Notes under the pieces: model-generated | The model's input: the letters and a program-made list of their open reading frames with translations, nothing else | Database searches by the model: none | What the model was told of the DNA's origin: nothing | DNA from: Nissolia schottii | Taxonomy: Eukaryota > Streptophyta > Magnoliopsida > Fabales > Fabaceae | Length of the DNA: 64,000 nt | Assembly: GCA_003254905.1 (NCBI GenBank) | Contig: QANU01043828.1 | Coordinates: 214,447-278,446 of the forward strand | Reading direction: 5' to 3' | Shown: positions 11,912-24,150 of the stretch, in pieces | Numbering within the stretch: the first letter of the stretch is position 1 | How the letters are laid out: each line of letters begins with the position of its first letter | Position numbers and translations under genes: made by a program

Positions 11912-13170
11912 ATATGTTTCACGTTTTAGCATGTTTAGAAGGTTTTCGCAAGGGAATTAATCCTTCATGTGCTGGTAATAATTTTCAGGTTGTTATACTT
12001 ACACACACTTTAAATTAAATCTTAACACCTTATAATAATTTAAGACTCCATAAAGAGGAACCATTTCTGTTCCTCAAATTGAGATCTAGAAACTAGGTGA
12101 ACTTGTCAATTATTTGTTGTCGACAATTTAGAACCAAAATCCATGCAAAACATGGGGTTATTTAAGAGATAAAGTTGGCCACTCGCTAAGGTTTAACTAG
12201 GTGATGCGAAACACAACTATTCCCATGATCTCAAATAGTTGCATGCCAAATCCTTGTCTATAAAAGAGATACTTGGAACTAACTTCCAAGTTCACTGTGG
12301 AATGCAAGGTCAAATGCCATGTTAGCTACTTCCTAGGTGGCAATAGCAATTGTCCGATGTGGTCCTCTTTGATTGGGTTGAATTGTTTTGGGCTTGGACT
12401 TAATTTATAACAGTAAGTAACCATTGAAAAGAGGTTTTTTGATCTTTAATTTTAACTAGGGAAAAAGTGGATTGAGTCAACCTGTTGAATACAGTCAATT
12501 TGAATTGATTGAACCTAATCACAATCCACCATTAATGAGTCAGTTCTCCGTTTTTCAATTATTGGATTTACAAACTCGTGACCCGACCTACAAACCTGAC
12601 CACAACCTTTTTTTTAAATGAATTTAAGGATCATTATATGTTTATGTCATGAGACATTGATGTTCATTGTGGTGTTGTTATTGTCAACTTTGAATCATGT
12701 TTTAGTAGTTTATTATACTTTTACAATTTTTTCAATTTTTCCTAAGTTTTTCCTTTTTGTTTTAAATTTGTTTTGATGTTTGAAATAACATTATGTATTT
12801 ACAAGTAAACCTGAGAACCGAGTGTTTGGTAAAAGAATCTAAAAAATAAAACTCAATTAATCAAATTTTAACCCAATTTAAAGAACAAAGATCCTCTTCT
12901 AAAATGAAGATTTTCCTTAAAAAATTAAAGTAAAAACTTTTATCATTAAATTAATAAAATAAAAAATAAATGATACTTTTTTATTTTATTGATTTAAAAA
13001 TAAAAATTCCTTCACTTCACTTTACCTTCATAAGTCACCTTTTTAGAGGGTTCAATTTTAACAACCTTCGTCTTGAGACAACAAAGCGACGCCGTTTAAG
13101 CGCTTTTTACCCAAATCCAAAATGGTCAAATACACTGCTTCCCATTCATCACTTTCAATTGCATACAAAC
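11912..13170. other. Upstream region of the FRA10AC1 homologue
   Basis: AT-rich DNA without a recognisable gene. It must include the promoter of the gene starting at 13171, but I cannot point to a specific element with confidence. Confidence 0.4.
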
Positions 13171-14062
13171 ATGGCTTCGTTTGGCTCTCTGAAATCGGCG
13201 ATATTCGACAGAGAAGAGAGAAAACAGTGCGCTCTTTTTTTTCTTTTTTCTTTACAACTTTACCTGACCCCCTAATTCATCTTTATTCTTTTGGAGTGCA
13301 GGCATTATCAGGCCCATATTCGAGGCCTCAATGCATACGACCGCCACGAAAAATTCATAAATGATTACGGTGCGATTCACATTTCAAATGATAACCATTT
13401 AGCCATTTTCTTTTATAATTCGTTTTTATTTTTATTTTCTTATATTCTGTTATGCATACGAGGTTTGAATTTTTCAGATGCCATATTTTTTTAGGGATGG
13501 ACAAATAAGGGACTGATCAAATTTTGAGCAATAGATTTGTTTGGGTCCTTGTGTCCTACAGGAAATGGATGATGAACAGTCTCCTCCACTGAGAGAGAAG
13601 GAAGGAGGCTACAATCATCCTCAAATATAAATACCTCAATGTACATGTTAGTACTTTGTGCCGGTTATTTTTTCTTTTGTGTGCTGCTCTCAATTCAAGG
13701 AAAAAGATGGGCTCCAGAGTCAAATTTGCTTGTATTCTTCATAAATCTTGCTGGGGCAAGCGATCAAATTTGTCAATGGGTTGGTTTAGGGTTTGCAACT
13801 TGGGGGACTTAAGCTGTTTTGCTGTGACCTGATGTGATGGTGGCAGCTTTCTTTTGTTTTCGTTTTTCATGATCTGCTCGAAGTTTGACGGACAGAGATA
13901 AGAGCCCATTAAAAAAGATGTCGATTTAAAACGTCTTTTCTTTAGTTTCTTGGTGGCGTACAGTGGTGTCATTTGATTTAATACATGTAGCCAACGCCAT
14001 GGACAGAAAAGGCTTTTGTTGCTGTTGTTGTTCTTCAAAGTCTTTATAGCAATTGTTTACTG

Positions 14063-14107
<45 letters not shown>

Positions 14108-17100
14108 CAGGCATAGATGTTCCAAGTTGTTCTACAATCTTGGATACAATTGGACAATATCTGTTTTTTCATGAAATTTCAGATTAGTATTTTTGGTTTT
14201 AGATAACTGTATAATTTTCAACCAGAAACTATTGTGATATTTATTTATTATTTGGGCTTACAGTTAGTTTCTATGGGAAAGAAAAACCTGCAAACTTGAA
14301 GTTGCCTATTAAAACAGATCAAGACACACTAAGAGAAGGATACAGGTATTTGATATCATATCCACTCTTTATAATAGCTAAATCTGGTGGCAATTTCTTT
14401 TGCAATATTTGGCATTTAATTTCTATTCGGTGCAAAGCACATGATCTCTTTAGAGGAATTCCTCTCTCAAATATATTAAGGGATTGGAAAGCTTTGCTTC
14501 AATGATTCCTTCTGCTTGTTCTTCTTCATGATAATAAGGTTCTTTTATGAAAAAAAAATTCTTTCAAAATATTCCTGGATCTTTCCATAATTTCTCCTCT
14601 GCTGTAGCATAAGGCAATCAGTCTTCCCTTCTTTTTCATTCTTTTAAATTTTGTATTATTTCCTATGTCTCAATTGCAATTTTTAGTGGCCATATTTGTA
14701 GCCTTTTGTGGTTTCTTTCATTATACATTTTCATGCATTCTGCAAAAAATTCATCAGTTATTTGACGTAGCTGTATGAATGTAATCACGATTAGTGTGGT
14801 GCTTACTTTTGGCATTCTTATGATTCAGCTTTTTCCCATATATAGCAGAATATTCTGTCATTTGCTGCTTCTGTAACTGTATTGAAATTTGTAAATATGT
14901 GTAGATTTTCCACGCTATTTAAGATTTGTTCAGAGCTTCACTTGTGAAATGTATATCTTTTTATTAATGAGAAAAGCATTTTTCGGTCCTTCAGAGCTTC
15001 ACTTGTGAAATGTATATCTTTTTATTAATGAGAAAAGCATTTTTCTGTCCTTTCTTATCATGTCTTCTCTCAACTTGTATTTTTATATGACAGAATCTTA
15101 ATGCTGATAATCTAAATGTATTGCAAGATTCATACGTTTCGAGGAAGATGATATGAATCCATCATGGGAACAAAGGCTGGTGAAGCGTTATTATGATAAG
15201 CTTTTTAAGGAGTATCCTTTGGAAACTAATTCTTTTTCCCACTAAAATTATTTATACTGTAGGAGTGCTGGTTTCTTTATTTTTTAAAATTTAATATTGG
15301 GTTGGCTAACCCAGTTGACAGAAGGAATGGGAACCATGCACACATAAATAGCTAATTGAACACATTTAAATAGCTGTTTGTACTAGATTTTGCTTACCAT
15401 TTGCCTGATCTGTTCCCTCCCCCATGAAGCAATCTGTTATGCCCCCTGAATATGTTAGAACAGAAGAGAGAATTGAGGCAAGGAAAATACCACCCTTGTC
15501 CTTCAGTCACAACAGAAAAAAAAAAGGAAAAAAATAAGGAAGATCAAGTCAAATTTCAGAAAAGGATTAGTTAGGATTGATTAGATTATGATTAGTTAGA
15601 ATTGATTAGTTAAGATAAGATTTGATTGTTAGGTAATTTTAATATTAGGATAGGGGATTTAAAATTAGATCATATCTTTTATCTTTATCTTTTATCTTGT
15701 TAGATGGGGTAGTTAGGAAACAAAAGTTATAAATAGAGGAGCTCTCAAGGGGTTTAGGGGAGAAGGAAATCAGGACTAGACCAGGCTAGACACCCCACTA
15801 AAGACTCATCTATTGCTATTTCTTTTCTTGTTCAAGGAGAGTAACCTTTAAGGGCGCTGTCCATCAATAAAATTTCGTTTTATATGATTTCCCTAAGTGT
15901 GATTAATACCAGTTGTTACACAATCCATCTACAATAGTAAAATAAACATATGAAACAATATAAAAATTACTATTAAAGTTGCCTTTGTTTCATGCCAATT
16001 TATGCATGAAATTTGTGGGGTCTGATTTCCTAGCTGCAATATTGTCTCATGTAGGCTCTGTGTATTTTCTGTTTGTTTGGGAGGCTAATCTCTCTCTCTC
16101 TATCTCTCTCTCTCTCTGTCTCTTTCTCTCCCCCCTTTTTACATGTGAGTTGAGGTAAACTTGTAGTCTCTTTGCCAATAGAAACTAAGACTGAGAATAT
16201 ACTTTCTACGTTCATTACATCTGTTATCTTCCCTTCCAGNTTTGTAATCATACTTCTTCCTGAGCAGCAGCCTGTAGTTTCTGTACTGGCGTACATACAC
16301 CTGCAGTTTGTGAATAAGTATTTTACAAATCTTGATTGATTTTCACATTGACCAAGAAGGTTGTTATGGCCATGAGTTTGTTCACCAGTTTGTTATTGAA
16401 TAAAAATGGGATTTATTTATGTGTTTATAACGGTCAAGAACAAGAAAAAACTGTTGATCAATTTTGCTCTGTTGTTAAATTTAGTTGTTTTTGTTGACTT
16501 GTTACCTTAAATCTTTTTAAGATACTGCATTGCTGACATGTCACAGTACAAGAGTGGTAAGGTAATTTTGTGTCACTTGTAGTGTATGTACTTTTGCTAG
16601 ATTGTTGACTATTGCCAATTTGCCACCTTTTATGCTTTTTCTTTTTGCTGAAATCCTGTATTGGTCTTCCCAGAGATAGGGTCACCATTGGTTGAGGCCT
16701 TGACAATTTTTTTCTATCGGTTTGGTTCCCAAGAATGAAATTGCATATGCCTCATTCAGTCATTTTGTGTTTATCCATGTGAAGAAAACCATAGTGTAGA
16801 GGACTCAATCTATTTGGTGCTCAAGTGATACTGACCCTATCTCTTTACATAATCAAAATAAAGTTTTAGTTTATTCTTCTTTGAGTTTGTGTGAATCACT
16901 TTTACACCTAAGGGTTGGAATTTAGTACTTGTTCCTCTACCTTTCTGCCTAAATGGCCAGGTGGGTGCAACTAGACCTCTTACAATTCTTGCTTTGGTCT
17001 ATCTTACTTGATCGTATCTTGCAGGTTTAGCTATATATCATGGTATTATCATTTTCAATATTAGGCTCTTAGTTAAGAAGAATTGTTAACTATTATTTTT

Positions 17101-20100
17101 TAATATTTTATTTTCTCAAGATTAAAGCTGTTTATTTGTATTTATTTATTTACTATTATTTTTTTGCATTGTTAACATACGGAATTCGATTGAGGTAGAA
17201 GAGGTTTTTATCTTTATCTCATTTTCATGGAACGTTAGTGATAAAGGGTTTTTATTAAGTGTAAAATTCATTTTAGTGATCTGAAGTACATTTTTAAGGA
17301 TCATATGCTGATAAATGGAATTTTCTTTGTAGATTGGTCTCAGGTGGAGGACAGAGAAAGAAGTTATATCAAGCAAAGGTATTGGTTATTCTTTCACTGG
17401 CTTGCTAAACTTGGTAATGGTTCCCTTCCTCCATGCCCTTCTCCCACTATGACTCAAAATCAGGCAAAGGTATTGGTTATTCTTTCACTGGCTTGCTAAA
17501 CTTGGTAATGATTCCCCTGCTTCATGCCATTCTCCCACTAAAACAAGTGATTTTTAGTTTGTGTTCTTTCTATATACTTCTGATCAATTTTTATGTAAAG
17601 GAAAGGAACTCAGCCTTTCAAGAGTAAAACACTATTCTGTTACTCCTAAGATACAAGCGTTGTTGCTTTTCCTCCTCAAGAATACATTTCAAATTCATTC
17701 CTCACCCTTTGATCACTTATCCTTTTATTCCAAAGAAAGAGCCTCTTTCAATTCTAATGTGTGTGAGTCAAACTCTCTAAGAATCTGTTATGATCCCCTA
17801 AAACATAAGAATTACAGGTTTTATACTTCTAAATAAACATTTCACTTAGAATGTTGTGTAACTTTGCTGGGATATATACACTTGCTGGAGATCATGCTTT
17901 CATAACCTAGAGTCCTTGACTTTATTCTCCTTTGCTTGTTCTATCTGTTTGCGTTGTTATAGAAGTATGTCTTAAATTTGATCTATAGTTCAAAAATGCT
18001 TTTTGTTTTATCCTATTCAATGTTAGAATTAATTGGTAGCCTAACTTTGCAGGGCAATTCATATGTGGTAACAAGCATTGTGATGAGAGAAATGGATTGG
18101 CAAGCTACGAGGTAAGGTTTTATTCCTATTATTATCTACTAGCGAGCCTTGACAAACACTTGTCTGTCAAGTATTAGATTACTATTGTGCTGTCACAGAC
18201 ATGGTCGCTGACTCTGCCGTCGCAATTACTGTTTCTGCTGTCGCATTGAAGGGGAAAGAGAGGAAGGTTTGATCCAGTTTGAGAAATGAGAAGAAAAGAG
18301 AGGTTTTATTAATTAAAAATGTAAGTAGTGAGTTAGTCATTGGCTAGTGCTTGTAATGGTGGAATAGTTGGAAGTTGAGTTTACATTTTAAACCATTTAA
18401 ACATTTATAAATCAATTTTTTTAAAGGACAAAATTGGCAAGTAAAGTTGGATATAAAAAAGTTGTTTTTTCATGGTATCTCTTTTATATATCTATTAGAT
18501 AATAGATATTTATATCTATATTTACTATATTTCAGGGTTTTTACCATTCTTTACTATGGCGGAAAATTTGGGATTTTTTTAGATAAAAATGAGAAACTAT
18601 CTAGATAAAATCTAGAGTCAATAACCAATTTGGTCCTAACATTTTCATGTTGACATCAATTTGATCTTGAAATTTTTTTTTTTTGACATCAATTTATTCC
18701 TAATAGTTCAAAATTTGACATCATTTTAGTCTGACCATCAAGTTTCACAAATTTTGTTCACATAACAGTTGAAACAAATTGATGTCAATTTTAAAATGTT
18801 AGGATTAAATTGATGTCAAAATGAAAATGCTATGACGAAATTGAATATTTACTTTAAAATCAGATTTTTTAAAACAGATTTTGTTTTTAATCTAATTATT
18901 TATTATCTATTACATATATAAAGGGGATACCAATAAAAAAAACTACTTTTTGGTTCTAACTTTTTTATGCAATTTTTGTCTTTTTAAAAAATTAGTTTAT
19001 AAATATTTTTATTGGTTAAAATGTAAACTCGACTTTCAACTATTTCACAATTAAATACAGCAACTACCCCACTACTCACATCATTAATTAATGGAACCTT
19101 TTCTCATTTCTCTAACCGGATAAAACCTCCCTCTTTCTCCCCTTAAATGCAACAATGGAAACAAATTATGACGGTGGAGTCAGCTACCATGTCTGTGGTG
19201 GTGCAATAATAATCCAATACTTGACAGACAGTGTTTGTCAAGACCCACTGGTACATATATGAAGGGGTTTCTTCTTGGTAACTAACTCTTTAGTATCCAA
19301 CTTTTTTATTCTTAAACTATCCTACTGTTCTTAGTTACTTACTTATCCATCATTTAGTAACTTGCAAGAAGTTATTATTTGAAATTTAAAATTATTTTAA
19401 AATTTTATTTTTCTTAATATATATATATATATATATATATTAATTCAGGTTAACTCTTTTTAAAAAATACTTTAAAAAATTCATATTAAAAATAGAAAAT
19501 GTGGGCTGCTAGTATCCAATGAAAAGAGGAATCTAATATCTATTTATTATTATTATTTTTTTTTTTGTTTCTCCCTGCTGAGTTGTCATTGACATTAGGA
19601 GGGAAATTTTCCCACTCAGTAAAAATTTCACCAAATCACACCCACCTAAACCTGGTATTTGAAATTTAAATAACCTAAACAGTTGTGTAGAATGGTACCG
19701 CTTCGATACCATGTTGAATTTGTAGGAAAATAAGTGGAGGAGGAAGAAAATAATGTGTGGCAAAATTAGCTTAGATTCAATAGGTTCTGTACTTGCTTTA
19801 GTATAGACACCTATCAGCATTTTACCACTATATATAGTGCAATTGGAGTAAATACACTTTTACATTTTCATGGGCAAGACTTCTTTATTTCCTATGGCAA
19901 CTATTATTCAAAGGCCTTGACTTTTATCTTTTTCAATGCAATGCTAATCATATGACTGAAGACTAAATACATAGTCACATGTATCAATTCTAACAAAAAC
20001 AAGAGGAAAATCCCTTAAAAAGAACCTTATTCTAACTGTTTTACAGAAAGTCAGGTTTCAGATAGGACTGTGTGGTATTGATGCATTTTAATGCTTGGTC

Positions 20101-22940
20101 TTTGTTTTTGTTTCCTTTTGTTTTTGTCTTGTTTCAAGAATGCATAATGTTGGTCTTCATTCTTTTATCAGTAACTTCTGCGTAGAGGATCCATAGTCTT
20201 AATTTGCATATATATTACTAGATGTTCCACTCTATTGGTTTTACAGGTGAACTTTTGTTACTCTGAAGCTGGAGAAAACAAACAAGCCCTTGTCAAATTG
20301 GTAGCATGTGAGAGGTGAGTCAGTATGATACAGTGCTGCTTTTTGTTACTCTTGCTATTTTCTTCTATTCTGGAAATTCACTCATTGCTTATATTTTGAC
20401 ATTCTAGTATTCTACATATCTCCTTCTGAATGATTCTTCCAAATCATATTTGTTAAATAGTTGCTTTCCTTGTTGTTGCAAATGTGTGTTTTTAAGTTCA
20501 AACACGCAATTTCCATACAACTCCAGCTGAACTTTTGTTTCTGTTGATGTATCCTGTTTTGATAATTGTGTGGGACTTCAATTACATCACTTGGGAGGGG
20601 TAATGCTTATTTTGATCCCTGAAAGTGTAAGTTCAAGTTACTTTGGTTTTCGAAATTCAAAATTTGACTTTTTAATCCTTGAAATTGTAAGTTGTAGGTC
20701 AAATTAGTCCCCCAATTCATTATCATTACTGTATTGTCAAATTTTCATTGATTTATCACATAAAAAGGGACGGTAACAACAATTAAGACAACAAATGAGT
20801 AGTATTTGCACTTAAAATTGCAAATGAGGTCGCTAGAGTAGTTATGGTGGTAAATGAAGCTGCAATAGCAACTAAGATTTGTAGCTCTAACTGTCGTCAC
20901 AACCATATTTTTAGCCTTTAGTATTGTTACATGGTCTCTGGTGTTATCACATTCTCATTTAATGTGAAAAATTAATGAAAACATGACAACACAATAATTA
21001 TAATGATTTGAGAGACTAATTTAACCTACAACCTACAATTTTAAGAATTAAAAAGTTAGATTTTGAATTTCAAGGACCAAAGTGACTTGGGTTTACACTT
21101 TTAAGGGCCAAAATGAGCATTTCCCCCACTTGGAAATGTTGGTATAGATGGCTAGATATGACTTCTGTTAATCTTCTTCTTGTTGTTTTACTTTGACACT
21201 TATGTTTTAAGTTGGATCATTTGATCGAGTCTTCTACCTTTGGAAGTGATTTTTCATTGAGCATTGACGGTCTTTCACTGAGCAGTTACTAGTTAAATTA
21301 CAATGTTAGCAGAATATTTGAGGCTCTGAACCTCTTTCCTTCTAATATCCACCTTAGTTACTAGTGGGGGTCCATCAATATATTCTTGCCTCTTTGGGTG
21401 GGAATGTCTCCTTTAAAGGAATTAGAGGTTTTGTATATCATCTTTGTATTGAAGGTTATGTGACAAATCAAAGTGTGTACAGAAACTTAGTTACATTTTT
21501 TTTTCTCGGTTATTTTTGAATAGATGTGCACAAAAACTTATTTACAAGAGGCAGAAAGAGAAGGAGCAATTACAAAAAAGAGAACAAGATGAGGATAGAA
21601 GAAAGAGGTGAGAACATTGTTCCCTCTTACCCTTCAATAGTCTTTCACTTGTTATTGACTAGAAAATACGGAGATTGAATCCTTTAAATTATAGGAATCG
21701 GTCAAAGAGTGATGATGATCTGGATGAGTTCCAAGACAGCAAAGAGAGAAAGCGGAAAGGTTTGAAAATGCCCTATTTTCAAGTGGAATGTCATTTTTAC
21801 ATCATAAAATGATGAAGTGATAATCTCTCCATTTTTCAGTTTATCATTCTGTTTTGGGATTGACCTGGTTACTATGGCAATTCAACCCTTTTTCAGGAAA
21901 AAATAAAACTCTAGATGAACTTTGCACCAATCGTTGTGCTTAATACAGTAATTAATTAATTAATTTATCAGTGGCATAATGTTGTGCATTGAACATGTTT
22001 TAGCAGGAGGGTCTGATCTTAGAATGATTGATTGATTTAGGTTATTTTCTTAAAAAATGAATTTGTTTGTTACATTTGATCATTGTCTTTGAATTTTGCC
22101 ACTATTTGGTGCATCTGTCCAGAATGCAACTCTCGCGTTTTCAATGACAATTTCTCATACATTCATGTTTTGTGGGAGAAGATTAGGCATTTTTCATCTG
22201 TTTGGTGTAAAGCACACAATTTCTTTAGAGGATTCTCTCAAAGATATTTTGAGAGATTGGAAAGCTTTATTCCATAGATAGCTTTTGTATTTTTTGGTTT
22301 GTTCTTGTCTCTTTATGGATGATCTCTTATCTTTGAGTATTCTCTTAATGAAATTCTTATTTTATCAAAAATAAAAAAAAATTTGTGCACTGTCTGGTGG
22401 TGTTGAGATGGCTGAAAAGCATTCAAAATGTTTGTGGGTCAGAGATTATTGTAGCTTCTACTTTAGAAGCTTATTTGCTTCATTACTGGTTGCTGTTTTT
22501 GCCACTTTTTATGAAGGTTTTCAACGTTTCATCATTAGCTGTGTTGTTACTTAAGACATATATGTCTAATTAGAAGCTTGGCTAACATGCTTAAATGCCT
22601 TTATTACATTGTAATGGTAGGTCAAAAACTCATTTTATGTCTTTGATTTGTGTGAAGCTGGTAAAATTCTGCATTCATGATTTGAGCAGGATGATAGCAG
22701 CACACTTTTGCCTGTTTCACTTGCTGCTTTATATGGTTTATTAGAATGTTTGGAAATCTTTTTTTTTTTTTTGGTTATATAGTAGTCCTTTGTCCCATCA
22801 TTTATTTGTCTTCTATAAGCTTAAACTTTCTTTAACGTGTATTTGCAGGGAAGAGGGCTTTAATTTCATCCAGTGATCATAAAATTGATGATGATGAAGA
22901 TGATAACTTCGATGAGTTTCTTGGGGAGATGTTTCCCTGA
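13171..22940 (+). CDS. FRA10AC1: FRA10AC1 homologue (11 exons, 247 aa)
   Basis: Exons: 13171-13226, 13302-13369, 14264-14345, 15128-15211, 16522-16561, 17333-17378, 18053-18111, 20247-20314, 21524-21607, 21695-21759, 22849-22940. All phases close and give 247 aa. The family is recognised from YQAHIRGLNAYDRHEKFIND, VSFYGK, WEQRLVKRYYDKLFKEYCIADMS and IGLRWRTEKEV. C130, C135 (FICGNKHC), C166 and C169 (CERC) form a likely zinc site. A Lys/Arg/Glu-rich helix follows (about 170-200), then an acidic tail (DDDEDDNFDEFLGEMFP). Human FRA10AC1 is a nuclear protein linked to the spliceosome and named for a folate-sensitive fragile site; the same role in plants is inference. Intron 4 is U12-type. The introns hold a solo LTR, LINE tails, a foldback element and a MITE. 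ATG 13171 is chosen because MASFGSLKSAIFDREERK matches the family start as I recall it. Confidence 0.9.
14063..14104. repeat. (AT)n microsatellite in FRA10AC1 intron 2
   Basis: About 20 AT units, about 160 bp before the 3' splice site of intron 2. Confidence 0.85.
14380..14560 (+). mobile_element. LINE reverse-transcriptase C-terminal tail (intron 3)
   Basis: The frame at about 14411-14504 reads WHLISIRCKAHDLFRGIP then ILRDWKALLQ and a stop, the usual C-terminal end of plant LINE ORF2. Related tails occur at 22090-22380 and 32985-33245. It is a severely 5'-truncated copy in sense orientation inside FRA10AC1 intron 3. Confidence 0.6.
14931..15052. repeat. 61-bp tandem duplication in FRA10AC1 intron 3
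   Basis: Two nearly identical copies (14931-14991 and 14992-15052), both beginning CAGAGCTTCACTTGTGAAAT. They end about 75 bp before exon 4. A recent slippage or repair event is likely. Confidence 0.85.
15435..15920 (+). mobile_element. Solo LTR in the U12 intron
   Basis: The sequence begins TGTTATGCCC, ends GTTACA, and is flanked by a perfect 5-bp target duplication CAATC (15430-15434 and 15921-15925). Inside are a TATA box (TTATAAATAGAGG near 15728) and an AATAAAAT polyadenylation-like signal near 15868. The length is 486 bp. The termini suggest a Ty1/copia or small TRIM-type element. Confidence 0.8.
16088..16132. repeat. (CT)n-rich microsatellite in FRA10AC1 intron 4
   Basis: An imperfect CT run followed by a C stretch. 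Confidence 0.8.
17373..17540. repeat. Tandem duplication that copies the 5' splice site of FRA10AC1 intron 6
   Basis: Copies 17373-17449 and 17464-17540 (91-bp offset) both contain GCAAAG|GTATTGGTTATTC, the real exon 6 donor. Use of the second donor would add 91 nt, shift the frame, and meet a TGA at 17450-17452 after 24 codons. Confidence 0.85.
18137..19253. mobile_element. Foldback/long inverted-repeat element in FRA10AC1 intron 7
   Basis: The two arms of about 280 bp are inverted copies. The left end begins TACTAGCGAGCCTTGACAAA and the right end, read on the other strand, begins TACCAGTGGGTCTTGACAAA; both continue through CTGTCAAGTATT. The centre (about 18610-18850) has further inverted copies around TTGATGTCA. 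I see no coding sequence. Target duplications are unclear. The class (MULE-type MITE or foldback) is inference. Confidence 0.65.
19530..19995 (-). mobile_element. Truncated LTR retrotransposon (LTR plus PBS) in FRA10AC1 intron 7
   Basis: On the minus strand an LTR runs from 19995 (TGTTAGAATTG) to 19712 (CAAATTCAACA). It is followed directly by TGGTATCGAAGC (19711-19700), a near match to the initiator-Met tRNA primer-binding site used by plant copia elements. A related LTR without PBS lies at 32540-32788. The interior is lost within about 180 bp. Confidence 0.6.
20595..21126. mobile_element. MITE-like element with long terminal inverted repeats (intron 8)
   Basis: Arms of about 130 bp are inverted copies, starting GAGGGGTAATGC on the left and GGGGAAATGC on the right when read in reverse. 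The direct repeat CACTTGG flanks both ends (20588-20594 and 21127-21133). There is no open frame. The superfamily is unresolved. Confidence 0.6.
22090..22380 (+). mobile_element. LINE 3' end (intron 10 of FRA10AC1)
   Basis: The frame 22083-22277 reads FATIWCICPECNSRVFND, then HVLWEKIRHF, SVWCKAHNFFRGF and a stop, the C-terminal end of a plant LINE reverse-transcriptase ORF. A 3' UTR follows and ends in TCTTAATGAAATTC and an A-rich tail at about 22365-22382. It is a 5'-truncated insertion in sense orientation. Confidence 0.7.
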
Positions 22941-24150
22941 TCATAGTTGATTGATTGGCATATACAAAAGGTTAGGCATTCATCGGGAGCCAAGGACTAA
23001 TGAAAGTATAGGAATAACATCACCATGGTTTACCAAGATGCATGTTGGTTGGGAATTGGTTCTCTAACCCCATGTGTTCTGGGTTCAAAACCATGGCAAA
23101 AAAGGAATAACATCACCATGTGAATGCTTAGGTTGAATTTTTATTACCGTTTAAAAACCCTCAGAATATTGTGCAGAGTGCAAACTTTAATTGTATAATA
23201 GTTTAGGTTTTACACTATGCTACAGTCGGAATTGCAACGGGTCAGTAACCAAAATATATAAGTTAACTGGTTTTGTAAGTAATTTTATTTTTAATTTAGA
23301 TTTTAAAAAAAAGGAAGCTATTGAACATCAAAAGATTTAAGAGTCTAATCTTTAGTTTGAATCTTTTTAAGAAGAGGTTTTTTATTCTCTATTAAAAGGA
23401 TTCGATTTAAACAAATTTAGAGGCCTCTCTTGCTTGGGCTCTAGTGGTTAGCTTCTATGCTTGGGAAAATGCATCAATCTTAGCCTTCTTAAATGGGGGA
23501 ATAAAACTTTTTTAAGATAACACCAAGACAACCTAATATCAAAAACTAAAAAGTACACAAGTTCTAAACCACAAAATGAAAGTAGCCTTCTTAACTCGCC
23601 CTAAGAATTATGAATTCCGAACTTATTAAATTTCTCGTTCCTCGTTAAATTCTATATGATTCTTTCCCTTTCTCATTAAACTCATTAAATAAAAATAAAA
23701 ATATAATATATATTTTTTTTGTAATTTTTGTAATAATATTTATTTAAATTTAATATATTTATAAAATATTATAATATATTTTACTAAAAATTTTATAAAT
23801 GAATAATTTAAAATATTATTATTATTATTATTATTATATTGCAAAAAATAATTATTTTATACATGAATCATTTTTGAAAATAAAAAACTTACTATAGTAT
23901 AAAAATAATTATTTTATAAATGAATACTATTTAAAAAAAATAATAAGATTATTATTATAATACAAAAATAATTATTTTATTAATAATTTCATCAATTTAA
24001 TATTTTGAGTCACAAATTTAAAGTGGAAAATTTTAATTTAGAGTAAGGTTAGAATTATAATTTAGTATCAAACTTTTTAACGTACCTAAACATAGAATTT
24101 ATGATTCTATAACTACTAAACTTAACACCTATGTTGAAGCTTAAAGCTTA
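22941..24150. other. 3' flank of FRA10AC1 and intergenic AT-rich DNA
   Basis: No gene is seen. A very AT-rich stretch (23690-24000) includes a short ATT trinucleotide run near 23815-23838. Confidence 0.5.

Larger units (their letters stand above)
15212..16521 (+). other. U12-type (minor spliceosome) intron 4 of FRA10AC1
   Basis: The 5' splice site is GA|GTATCCTTT, which fits the U12 consensus RTATCCTTT exactly. Upstream of the acceptor (taag|ATACTGC) lies TTACCTTAAA (16502-16511), a good match to the U12 branch site TTCCTTAAC, about 11 nt from the splice junction. The junction restores the family sequence LFKEYCIADMS in phase 2. The intron is 1310 bp and hosts a solo LTR. Confidence 0.88.
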
